A DNA stretch of 12,176 bases, taken from NCBI GenBank assembly GCA_937950385.1, contig CALFEA010000170.1:1-12176 (forward strand), written 5' to 3'. The stretch is from an uncultured Altererythrobacter sp. (GTDB lineage: Bacteria > Pseudomonadota > Alphaproteobacteria > Sphingomonadales > Sphingomonadaceae). Of this stretch, positions 6,690 through 12,176 are shown piece by piece. Made by a program: the position numbers and the translations under genes. Numbering within the stretch: position 1 is the first letter of the stretch; each line of letters opens with the position of its first letter. The notes beneath the pieces are model-generated. The model was given only the letters and a program-made list of their open reading frames with translations, did not search any database and was not told the DNA's origin.

Positions 6690-7979
6690 ATGGCTAACGT
6701 AACCGTAATTGGCGCTCAATGGGGCGATGAAGGCAAGGGCAAGATTGTCGATTGGCTCGCCAGCCGCGCCGATGCCGTTGTCCGCTTTCAAGGCGGGCAT
6801 AATGCTGGTCACACGCTGGTGATCGATGGCAATGTCTACAAATTGTCGCTGCTGCCATCGGGGATTGTCTCTGGCACGATGAGCATGATCGGCAATGGCG
6901 TCGTGCTCGACCCATGGGCTTTGCGCGATGAAGTTCTCAAGCTTGAGGGCCAAGGCGTTGCGATCAATGACGATAATCTGGCCGTTGCAGACAATTGCCC
7001 GCTGATCCTTCCCGTACACCGCGATCTGGATGGTCTGCGCGAGACCGCGGCGGGCAGCGGAAAGATCGGCACAACTGGACGCGGCATTGGCCCTGCATAT
7101 GAAGACAAAGTCGGCCGCCGCGCGATCCGTGTGTGCGATCTGGCACATCTCGACAGCCTAGAGCCGCAATTGGACCGGCTGTGCGCGCATCATGATGCAT
7201 TGCGCGCCGGCTTTGATCAGCCGCCGGTTGACCGCGGTGCGCTTCTTGCGGAACTCAAAGAAATTGCGCCGTTTGTGCTGCGCTTTGCTCAGCCCGTGTG
7301 GAAGCGCCTAAAGAAAGTGCGCAAAGCGGGCGCGCGCATCTTGTTCGAAGGCGCGCAGGGCGTGCTGCTCGATGTCGATCACGGCACTTATCCCTTCGTC
7401 ACCAGCTCGAACACGGTCAGCGGCACGGCGGCCTCAGGCAGCGGGCTTGGCCCCAATGCCACCGGCTTTGTGCTTGGCATTGTGAAGGCCTACACCACCC
7501 GCGTTGGCTCCGGCCCGTTCCCGACAGAATTGGAAGATGAAATCGGGCAGACTTTGGGCGAAAAGGGGCACGAGTTTGGCGTGGTCACCGGTCGCAAGCG
7601 CCGCGTTGGCTGGTTCGATGCAGTGATCGTGCGCCAATCCTGCGCGATCAGCGGCGTCACCGGCATTGCGCTGACAAAAATTGATGTGCTCGACGGGTTT
7701 GAGACGATCAAGATTTGCACCGGCTACCGCCTCAATGGCAATGTCATCGATTATCTGCCGAGCCATGCAGGCGATCAGGCGGCAGTGGAGCCGATCTATG
7801 AGGAAATGGACGGTTGGAGCGAAAGCACAGCGGGCGCACGCAGCTATGCCGATTTGCCGGCCAATGCGGTAAAATATGTCCAGCGCATTCAAGAATTGAT
7901 TGAGACGCCCGTGGCGCTGGTGTCCACCAGTCCAGAGCGTGACGACACGATTTTGGTGCGCGATCCGTTTGAAGATTAA
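6690..7979 (+). CDS. purA: adenylosuccinate synthetase
   Basis: Joins IMP and aspartate using GTP to form adenylosuccinate, the first step from IMP to AMP; cytoplasmic homodimer. It has 429 residues, the normal bacterial length. Diagnostic segments are [15 protein letters not shown] (10-24), the GTP loop with catalytic D13; [10 protein letters not shown] (35-44), with H41; [14 protein letters not shown], binding IMP and Mg; [11 protein letters not shown]; the aspartate-binding loop [13 protein letters not shown]; and TKIDVLDG, the guanine-specificity motif. The C-terminus has the typical [11 protein letters not shown]. The ATG at 6690 has GAGG (6679-6682) 7 nt upstream. It follows hisZ by 149 nt of structured leader, which could hold its own promoter or allow read-through from the serine/histidine genes. 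The next gene starts 89 nt downstream; I see no clear terminator in between. Confidence 0.98.
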   Translation: MANVTVIGAQWGDEGKGKIVDWLASRADAVVRFQGGHNAGHTLVIDGNVYKLSLLPSGIVSGTMSMIGNGVVLDPWALRDEVLKLEGQGVAINDDNLAVADNCPLILPVHRDLDGLRETAAGSGKIGTTGRGIGPAYEDKVGRRAIRVCDLAHLDSLEPQLDRLCAHHDALRAGFDQPPVDRGALLAELKEIAPFVLRFAQPVWKRLKKVRKAGARILFEGAQGVLLDVDHGTYPFVTSSNTVSGTAASGSGLGPNATGFVLGIVKAYTTRVGSGPFPTELEDEIGQTLGEKGHEFGVVTGRKRRVGWFDAVIVRQSCAISGVTGIALTKIDVLDGFETIKICTGYRLNGNVIDYLPSHAGDQAAVEPIYEEMDGWSESTAGARSYADLPANAVKYVQRIQELIETPVALVSTSPERDDTILVRDPFED

Positions 7980-8068
7980 ATTTAGTATGCGCTGCAAGCC
8001 TGCTCCAAAATTGGACTAGGCATTCATCCCAATTGCGGCGCGGAGATCTGGGCAGTAACGTTGTGACT

Positions 8069-8677
8069 ATGAAAACAGGTCCCTTTACAGCAGGTTCTGC
8101 TCGCATCGCCGCCTTGATCTTGGGCCTCACCGCTATGTTGGGGCTTGGGGCTTGTTCTTCGCCAAAGCCGGAAAGTTCCTCCAATATTGGAGTGAACACG
8201 GCGGTGCCTTTCGCGCCAGAACGCTATGCTTACCGGTCACTGCCGACTGAACAGCGCGTGCGCGGTGATTATGTCTTGGTCGACAAATCCGACCGCACAC
8301 TGACAGTGTTTCAGCGGGGTAATATATTGCGCACATTTTACGGCCTGCAATTTGGCGATGTGCCGATGGGCCATAAGCAATTTCAAGGTGATGAGCGCAC
8401 TCCAGAGGGGCGCTACACAATTGATCTTAGGAACCCGCAGAGCTCTTATTACCTCTCGCTGCGCATTTCCTATCCCAATGCCAATGACCGGGCCTTTGCG
8501 CGGCAATGGGGCCGTTCGCCTGGCGGCGACATCTATATTCATGGCCAGCCCAATGGAATGAATTACGGCCGTATGCGCGGTGATTGGACCGATGGTTGCA
8601 TTGCGCTCACAAATGAAGAAATCACTGAGCTGTGGCAATTAATCCCAGATGGCACGACTATAGTAATTCAGCGATAG
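8069..8677 (+). CDS. lipoprotein L,D-transpeptidase (YkuD domain, YafK-like)
   Basis: A periplasmic, probably membrane-anchored enzyme of the L,D-transpeptidase/YkuD fold that acts on peptidoglycan tetrapeptides. From the ATG at 8069 (202 residues) there is a lipoprotein signal peptide with lipobox L26-G27-A28-C29, then a YkuD domain from about residue 67 (DYVLVDKSDRTLTVF). The active site is IYIHG with H159 and DWTDGCIALTNEE with C177. The motif is TDGC followed by IAL, rather than the commoner SHGC followed by an arginine; this fits the YafK-like subgroup, in which some members cut rather than make crosslinks (E. coli YafK/DpaA releases Braun lipoprotein). A longer frame begins at a TTG at 8033 and a GTG at 8063, but the ATG gives the better signal peptide. 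No clear ribosome-binding site is seen. Enzyme class is likely; transpeptidase versus hydrolase is open. Confidence 0.85.
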   Translation: MKTGPFTAGSARIAALILGLTAMLGLGACSSPKPESSSNIGVNTAVPFAPERYAYRSLPTEQRVRGDYVLVDKSDRTLTVFQRGNILRTFYGLQFGDVPMGHKQFQGDERTPEGRYTIDLRNPQSSYYLSLRISYPNANDRAFARQWGRSPGGDIYIHGQPNGMNYGRMRGDWTDGCIALTNEEITELWQLIPDGTTIVIQR

Positions 8678-8684
8678 TCATTTC

Positions 8685-8755
8685 ATAAATATAAGTAACA
8701 CTACTGGGTTGTTGACTTAGTATTACTACGTTCTAATCAAGTTCTTATAAATATA
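8685..8755. repeat. direct repeats ATAAATATA flanking the regulator promoter
   Basis: ATAAATATA is found at 8685-8693 and 8747-8755, 62 nt apart. Both copies are followed by a similar tail, AGTAAC (8694-8699) and GGAAC (8756-8760). They bracket the likely promoter of the downstream regulator in the most AT-rich part of the window, and could be paired binding sites, for example for an autoregulator. AT-rich sequence raises the chance of coincidence. Confidence 0.4.
8709..8737 (+). promoter_or_regulatory. candidate promoter of the receiver/winged-helix regulator, with internal inverted repeat
   Basis: TTGTTG (8709-8714) as a -35 and TCTAAT (8732-8737) as a -10 have a 17-nt spacer. This is the best sigma-70-like pair in the 91-nt gap, and it lies 31 nt before the ATG. 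Between the two boxes sits TAGTATTACTA (8718-8728), a perfect inverted repeat of 5-bp arms around a central T, a position where a bound repressor would block RNA polymerase. The promoter call is from consensus alone. Confidence 0.4.
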
Positions 8756-8760
8756 GGAAC
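8741..8760. promoter_or_regulatory. 20-bp near-perfect palindrome overlapping the regulator's ribosome-binding site
   Basis: GTTCTTATAAATATAGGAAC is an inverted repeat with eight Watson-Crick pairs and one G-T pair around a central AA. Its right end contains AGGA (8755-8758), the likely Shine-Dalgarno sequence, 10 nt before the ATG at 8769. As DNA it has the size and symmetry of an operator for a dimeric winged-helix protein; as RNA it would hide the ribosome-binding site. Either reading suggests control of the downstream regulator gene, possibly by itself. Confidence 0.5.
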
Positions 8761-8768
8761 GCGATTCT

Positions 8769-9716
8769 ATGGGATTTGATGATTTTTCTTACGCTGATGG
8801 TGGATCCGATACGATCCAAGCCAGTGTGGACATCGTTCACGATAATGCAGCTGAACGCGGGCGCTTGGGCGATGCTTTGCGCCGCGCCGATTACCGTGTT
8901 GGTGAGAGTATTCAGCTAGAAGAATTGCTATCAGGTGATGGATTTGATGCCTCCGGTGATGTCCTATTGCTCGATTGCGAACATATTGGCGGCGCTGGCA
9001 TGGCGCGTTTGGCGCAGCTCGATCTAAAATTGGCGAGGTTGCCGGTGCAAGTCTTGGTGACATGCGCCTTGGATCAATTGGATGCGGTGTTTGCATCGCT
9101 CGATCAAACCGATCCGCAGATTTTGATTGATCCAACGCGGGCAGAAATTCTGGTTGCAGTGGCCCGCGCCGCTAATGCTAGCAAAACATCCAAATTGCGC
9201 GAAATGTCCGATGATGAACGCTTGAGCTTGCTGCGTCTGTCGCAGCAGGTTGATGCTTTGGCGCAGCGATTGGAAGATGATGGAACGGCGGCAAGCGGCG
9301 GGCTGAAAGGCACGGCTTCTGTCACCAACATCAAAGATGGCGCTGGTTTGGCGGGCGCAGACAAGCCTGCGCTGCCCGATCCGCGTCATGTGCGCCAAGT
9401 GATCCGCCAACGTCAGGCGCGGATGCGGTTCTTCGACGGCGCGCTGTTTGGTGATCCGGCGTGGGATATGTTGCTGGATTTGACGGCATCACGGGCAGAA
9501 CATCAGGCTGTCTCGGTGACGTCATTGTGCATTGCATCGGGCGTGCCAGCAACCACTGCCCTGCGCTGGGTCAAGCAAATGGTGGATGTTGGCCTGTTTG
9601 AACGCACAGAAGATGAAAGCGACAAGCGCCGTGCCTTTATCGGATTGAGCGACAAGGCCGCCGATGCAATGGCGCAATATTTCGCGGAGTTCAGAGCGCA
9701 GGAATTGGCGGCTTAG
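8769..9716 (+). CDS. regulator with degenerate receiver-like domain and MarR-like winged helix
   Basis: A 315-residue protein with two parts. Residues about 19-135 look like a response-regulator receiver: VDIVHDN (20-26, strand 1), DVLLLDC (64-70) with D69 at the phospho-acceptor position, VLVTCA (95-100) with T98, and ILIDP (118-122), where the conserved lysine is replaced by D121. The usual acidic pair is H24-D25. A helical linker (about 140-170) and a low-complexity Gly/Ala stretch follow. Residues about 208-310 form a winged helix with AWDMLLDL (231-238), SVTSLCIASGVPATTALRWV (249-268) as the helix-turn-helix, and a wing EDESDKRR (281-288). This C-terminal domain is common in sphingomonad regulators labelled MarR-like. 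It has an AT-rich, palindrome-rich upstream region that suggests autoregulation. It converges on the siroheme gene with a 7-nt gap. Target genes are unknown. Confidence 0.75.
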   Translation: MGFDDFSYADGGSDTIQASVDIVHDNAAERGRLGDALRRADYRVGESIQLEELLSGDGFDASGDVLLLDCEHIGGAGMARLAQLDLKLARLPVQVLVTCALDQLDAVFASLDQTDPQILIDPTRAEILVAVARAANASKTSKLREMSDDERLSLLRLSQQVDALAQRLEDDGTAASGGLKGTASVTNIKDGAGLAGADKPALPDPRHVRQVIRQRQARMRFFDGALFGDPAWDMLLDLTASRAEHQAVSVTSLCIASGVPATTALRWVKQMVDVGLFERTEDESDKRRAFIGLSDKAADAMAQYFAEFRAQELAA

Positions 9717-9722
9717 CTAAGC
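9711..9722. terminator. 12-bp perfect palindrome at the convergent gene ends
   Basis: GCTTAGCTAAGC is a perfect palindrome spanning the TAG stop of the regulator (9714-9716) and ending just before the TAA stop of the opposite gene (9724-9726). It occupies almost the whole 7-nt gap. With no loop or U-run it is a weak terminator; it may simply reflect stop codons facing each other, or act as a minimal bidirectional end. Confidence 0.25.
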
Positions 9723-9723
9723 G

Positions 9724-10545
9724 TTACTGCGGCAATATTCGGCGCAGGATGAGTGTTTGACCGGCATAATTGGCGGCACGGGCAGCTTCGCTAAAGGCAT
9801 ATCTTTCCGCATCGGCCCGCGCTCTTGCGAGAATATCTGCCCCTATCTCTCCATCAAGCAAAAGGCGGTCAGCCGTTCCCAGCAAACGTGCTGCGCGCAG
9901 GGTTAGCTCTTCGGGATCGTCGCTGATGATCTCGACAGTTTCTACCGAATTGCTCGCGCCCGCTTTGTCGCCATCGAACCATGCTTTCACGCGCTTATTT
10001 GCGCCCTGGGTTAACGGGTCTAGCGCGCCGCCTTGGGCCAAGGCTTCATCCAAAACCCGCCGCCGATCTGTGCCGCTGGGATATTTTGCGCGCAATTGCG
10101 GGCGGATTTTCTGAAATGCGCTCGCCAACTTGCCCAAGCTTTGCGGCAATATCTGTTCCAGCCTCAGCCGAACATGTTTAGCCAAACCAGCCGAGGCGCC
10201 GCCTGTACCAATTGCGATCAGCAGCGGGTCACGGTCAAGAATGCTCGGCGTGGTGAAATCGCACAATTCTGGCCGGTCGACGACATTCACAATCAGCCCG
10301 GCACAGCGCAAATTGATCGCCGCCGCCTCGCACGCCTTGGCATCTTCGTGAGCGACAAAGGCAATGCGCACGCCTTCATCCACCGCCTCGCTCATTTCAT
10401 TGATCACAATCGCGCCCGCGCGTTCAATTAGCCGCCGCTTGGGCTCTGCTGCTTCACCATCGCCCAAAAGCAGCACCTTTTGCCCGCGCACTTGGTGGAA
10501 CAGCGGCAGGCTGGCGATTTGCCCTTTAGCCGGGCGATTGCTCAC
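9724..10545 (-). CDS. precorrin-2 dehydrogenase / sirohydrochlorin ferrochelatase
   Basis: A 273-residue protein matching the N-terminal (CysG-B/Met8p) half of siroheme synthase. It oxidises precorrin-2 with NAD+ and inserts iron to form siroheme, the cofactor of sulfite and nitrite reductases. Visible landmarks are SLPLFHQVRGQKVLLLGDG (12-30); the NAD-binding pattern G28-D29-G30-E-A-A-E-P-K36; IVNVVDRP with D90, matching catalytic D104 of E. coli CysG; and FTTPSILDRDPLLIAIGTGG (97-116). CysG S128 aligns with T114. There is no uroporphyrinogen methyltransferase domain, so that step needs a separate gene not in this window. The start is a GTG at 10545 that overlaps the lysA stop by 4 nt (GTGA), so translation is probably coupled to lysA. 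The conserved SLPLFH segment begins only 11 residues later, which supports this start. The symbol varies (cysG, met8, sirC), so none is given. Confidence 0.88.
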   Translation of the reverse strand: MSNRPAKGQIASLPLFHQVRGQKVLLLGDGEAAEPKRRLIERAGAIVINEMSEAVDEGVRIAFVAHEDAKACEAAAINLRCAGLIVNVVDRPELCDFTTPSILDRDPLLIAIGTGGASAGLAKHVRLRLEQILPQSLGKLASAFQKIRPQLRAKYPSGTDRRRVLDEALAQGGALDPLTQGANKRVKAWFDGDKAGASNSVETVEIISDDPEELTLRAARLLGTADRLLLDGEIGADILARARADAERYAFSEAARAANYAGQTLILRRILPQ

Positions 10546-11816
10546 GCCAGAAAATCCGGGACGCGCTCTGCATCCATAATCGCGCCGGCGTCGATACGGT
10601 CAGCGACAACTGCAAATTGGTCGGCATCGACCATCACTTCAGCAACAAAACCGCGGCTATTGTAGCTGGAGGCCATGGTTGCGCCATATGCGCCTGCGGT
10701 GCGGAATACGGCCAATTCACCAGAGGCCACGCTGTCGCATTCGCGGTCTTTGGCAAAAGTGTCGCCTGTCTCGCAAATGGGGCCAACGATGTTTGCTGTC
10801 ATGCGTTCGCCGGTTGGTTCCACCGCGTCAAAATCATGCCAAGCGCCGTATAGAGCGGGCCGAGCTAGGTCGTTCATGGCGGCATCTACGATCACGAAAG
10901 GCGGGCCATTGCCGCCGCGTTTTACGCGCACGACACGGGTGAGCAAAACGCCGGCATTGCCTGCGATCACGCGGCCCGGCTCAAAGGTTAGGCGCACGTC
11001 CCAATCCTTCGTCGCGGCCGCTACCATCGCGCCATAATCGGCAGGTGAGGGCGGCACTTCGCCCGCTTTATACGGCACGCCGAGCCCGCCGCCCAAATCC
11101 ACATGGGTGATTGTGTGACCAGCTGCGCGCAAATCCGCAACCAATGCGCCGACCTTAGCAAAGGCGGTTTCCAGCGGCTCCAAATCGAGCAGTTGGCTGC
11201 CGATATGGATCGCGATACCGCGCAGGTTCAGTCCGTCCAATGCCGCCAATTCGGTAAAGACTTCGCGTGCGCGCATCAAAGGTACGCCGAATTTATTCTC
11301 CGCCTTGCCGGTGGAGATTTTCTCATGCGTCTTGGCATCGACATCGGGGTTGACCCGCAGAACGGCGGGCGCAGTGATACCGCGCGCAGCGGCAATTTCA
11401 GCCAGCTCGCAGCCTTCCTCGGTGGATTCAATATTGAACTGGCCGATGTTTTTATCGAGCCCGAGTTCCAGCTCTGCGCGGGTTTTGCCTACGCCGGAAA
11501 AGACAATGTCGTCAGGCGCCATACCGGCGGCCAGGGCGCGGGTCAGCTCGCCGCCCGACACAACATCTGCGCCGAACCCTTGGCGCTGCAACACTTTGAG
11601 CACAGCAAGGTTGGGGTTGGATTTAACTGCGAATGCGATCAGCGGTTTTTTGTCGCCCGTACCCAGCGGTGCCAGCGCTTCGCGAAACACCTTGGCGTGG
11701 CGTTCCAGTGTGGCGCGCGAATAGACATAGACGGGCGTGCCGACGGCATCGGCGATGCGGGGAAGGGGGGTGTCTTCGGCATGAAGCACGCCGTTCTTGA
11801 GTGCAAAATGGTCCAT
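10542..11816 (-). CDS. lysA: diaminopimelate decarboxylase
   Basis: A PLP enzyme that decarboxylates meso-diaminopimelate to L-lysine, the last step of lysine synthesis; cytoplasmic dimer. It has 424 residues from the ATG at 11816, the usual length. Landmarks are AFAVKSNPN (61-69), with K65 forming the Schiff base; IAIHIGSQ (201-208), with H204; the phosphate-binding glycine loop DLGGGLG (240-246); FEPGR (278-282); PICETGD (346-352), with C348 completing the active site from the other subunit; and AYGATMASSYNSR (376-388). The frame is open upstream to 12071, but this crosses the lipoprotein gene in another frame. MDHFALKNGVLHAED is the typical family N-terminus, so 11816 is preferred despite no clear ribosome-binding site. 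It lies 25 nt after the lipoprotein gene and overlaps the siroheme gene by 4 nt. Confidence 0.97.
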   Translation of the reverse strand: MDHFALKNGVLHAEDTPLPRIADAVGTPVYVYSRATLERHAKVFREALAPLGTGDKKPLIAFAVKSNPNLAVLKVLQRQGFGADVVSGGELTRALAAGMAPDDIVFSGVGKTRAELELGLDKNIGQFNIESTEEGCELAEIAAARGITAPAVLRVNPDVDAKTHEKISTGKAENKFGVPLMRAREVFTELAALDGLNLRGIAIHIGSQLLDLEPLETAFAKVGALVADLRAAGHTITHVDLGGGLGVPYKAGEVPPSPADYGAMVAAATKDWDVRLTFEPGRVIAGNAGVLLTRVVRVKRGGNGPPFVIVDAAMNDLARPALYGAWHDFDAVEPTGERMTANIVGPICETGDTFAKDRECDSVASGELAVFRTAGAYGATMASSYNSRGFVAEVMVDADQFAVVADRIDAGAIMDAERVPDFLA

Positions 11817-11841
11817 TGAAAAGGGCTCTAATTGTTCACAT

Positions 11842-12090
11842 TTATTCCGGCGGCAGATCGAATGGATCGTCCTGGCGTTCTTCTGAGCGGCGGCGCAATT
11901 CCACGCTGCGTTCTGGCGCGGCGAGCGTCGGCATATCCAGCAATTGGGCCGCATCAGGCGCGGTGGTCGTGCCATAGGGGGCCTGCGGTAAAGCGGCGCC
12001 AGCACGCGGTTCCAAATCGGCGCGTTGTCCGCATGCGTCGACTGCAAGAGCGCAGCCCAAAGCGAGTGCAATTTTCACAGATATGCGCAT
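11842..12090 (-). CDS. small LptM-like lipoprotein
   Basis: An 82-residue putative lipoprotein. A short basic start (MRISVK) and a hydrophobic stretch (7-17) lead to C20, followed by GQRADLEP. A Cys-Gly-Gln-(Lys/Arg) start with a nearby Leu and Pro is typical of LptM (YifL), a lipoprotein that helps LptD mature in the outer membrane. lptM genes are often found just upstream of lysA, as here, which supports the call. The lipobox reads V17-D18-A19-C20; the Asp at -2 is unusual, so processing at C20 is likely but not certain. The rest is proline- and alanine-rich with a charged tail (ERSVELRRRSEERQDDP) and no fold I recognise. The ATG shares one base with the argH stop (TAATG), so it is translated with argH. 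GAGGAAA (12094-12100 on this strand) is a good ribosome-binding site inside the argH end. Confidence 0.75.
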   Translation of the reverse strand: MRISVKIALALGCALAVDACGQRADLEPRAGAALPQAPYGTTTAPDAAQLLDMPTLAAPERSVELRRRSEERQDDPFDLPPE

Positions 12091-12176
12091 TATCTTTCCT
12101 CCGCCGGTTTGGCCTTAGCCAAAAGCACCTTTGCCTCGGCTACGCGCTCTCTTACCCCAGCCGGGGCCGTCCCGCC
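12090..12176 (-). CDS. argH: argininosuccinate lyase, C-terminal end only
   Basis: Only the last 28 codons lie in the window; the gene continues past the right edge. The peptide begins GGTAPAGVRERVAEAK and ends KPAEER. The Gly-Gly-Thr-Ala-Pro segment followed by an alternating basic/acidic helix is the typical C-terminus of argininosuccinate lyase, which splits argininosuccinate into arginine and fumarate. The argH - small lipoprotein - lysA order supports this. Its TAA stop overlaps the lipoprotein ATG by one base. The identification rests on a short tail plus context. Confidence 0.75.
   Translation of the reverse strand, partial: GGTAPAGVRERVAEAKVLLAKAKPAEER

Noticed and set aside
8005..8014. 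CCAA-AA-TTGG inverted repeat before the L,D-transpeptidase gene.
   Set aside because: The arms are only 4 bp and there is no second copy; this is expected by chance.
11103..11819. A 238-codon open frame on the plus strand opposite lysA.
   Set aside because: It lies wholly inside lysA, has no recognisable domain, and the lysA frame carries all the family's active-site motifs.
11817..12071. An N-terminal extension of lysA starting at 12071.
   Set aside because: The extension runs through the lipoprotein gene in another frame and encodes unpatterned sequence; the usual DAP decarboxylase N-terminus starts at 11816.
1..12176. Possible mobile element, defence system, CRISPR array, tRNA or rRNA.
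   Set aside because: No transposase, integrase, nuclease, repeat-spacer array or cloverleaf was seen; all genes are intact and mostly house-keeping.

Overview
The window looks like a stretch of core chromosome from an alphaproteobacterium, most likely Sphingomonadales (Erythrobacteraceae/Sphingomonadaceae type). The evidence is gene content and order rather than a marker gene: an alphaproteobacterial-type SerC followed by SerA, HisZ and PurA; an argH - small lipoprotein - lysA block; and a receiver-like/winged-helix regulator of a kind I associate with sphingomonads. All reading frames are intact. I see no insertion sequence, phage gene, tRNA, rRNA or CRISPR array.

Layout. (1) Bases 4-1109, plus strand: a PadR-family regulator, then a small four-helix membrane protein. 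(2) Bases 1113-2288, minus strand: a GT4 glycosyltransferase that converges on the membrane-protein gene with a 3-nt gap. (3) Bases 2289-2483: a divergent intergenic region holding a structured serC leader whose last hairpin covers the serC ribosome-binding site. (4) Bases 2484-7979, plus strand: serC, serA, hisZ and purA, with hairpins in the serC-serA gap and in a 149-nt leader before purA. (5) Bases 8069-8677: a lipoprotein L,D-transpeptidase of the YafK-like kind. (6) Bases 8678-8768: a strikingly AT-rich control region with inverted repeats, upstream of (7) the regulator at 8769-9716. (8) Bases 9724-12176, minus strand: from the right edge, the 3' end of argH, an LptM-like lipoprotein, lysA and a precorrin-2 dehydrogenase/ferrochelatase, tightly packed with 1-nt and 4-nt overlaps.

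How the genes work together. SerC and SerA supply serine from 3-phosphoglycerate. HisZ activates the first step of histidine synthesis, and PurA makes adenylosuccinate from IMP, so the plus-strand block groups amino-acid and purine synthesis. The minus-strand block covers the last steps of arginine (ArgH) and lysine (LysA) synthesis, an outer-membrane assembly lipoprotein, and siroheme synthesis for sulfite/nitrite reduction. The L,D-transpeptidase acts on peptidoglycan.

No gene here looks like an undescribed system. The most interesting material is non-coding: the serC leader with competing stems, paired hairpins before serA, a three-hairpin purA leader that includes a REP-like repeat, and the AT-rich operator-like region before the receiver/winged-helix regulator, whose receiver domain appears to lack the conserved lysine.
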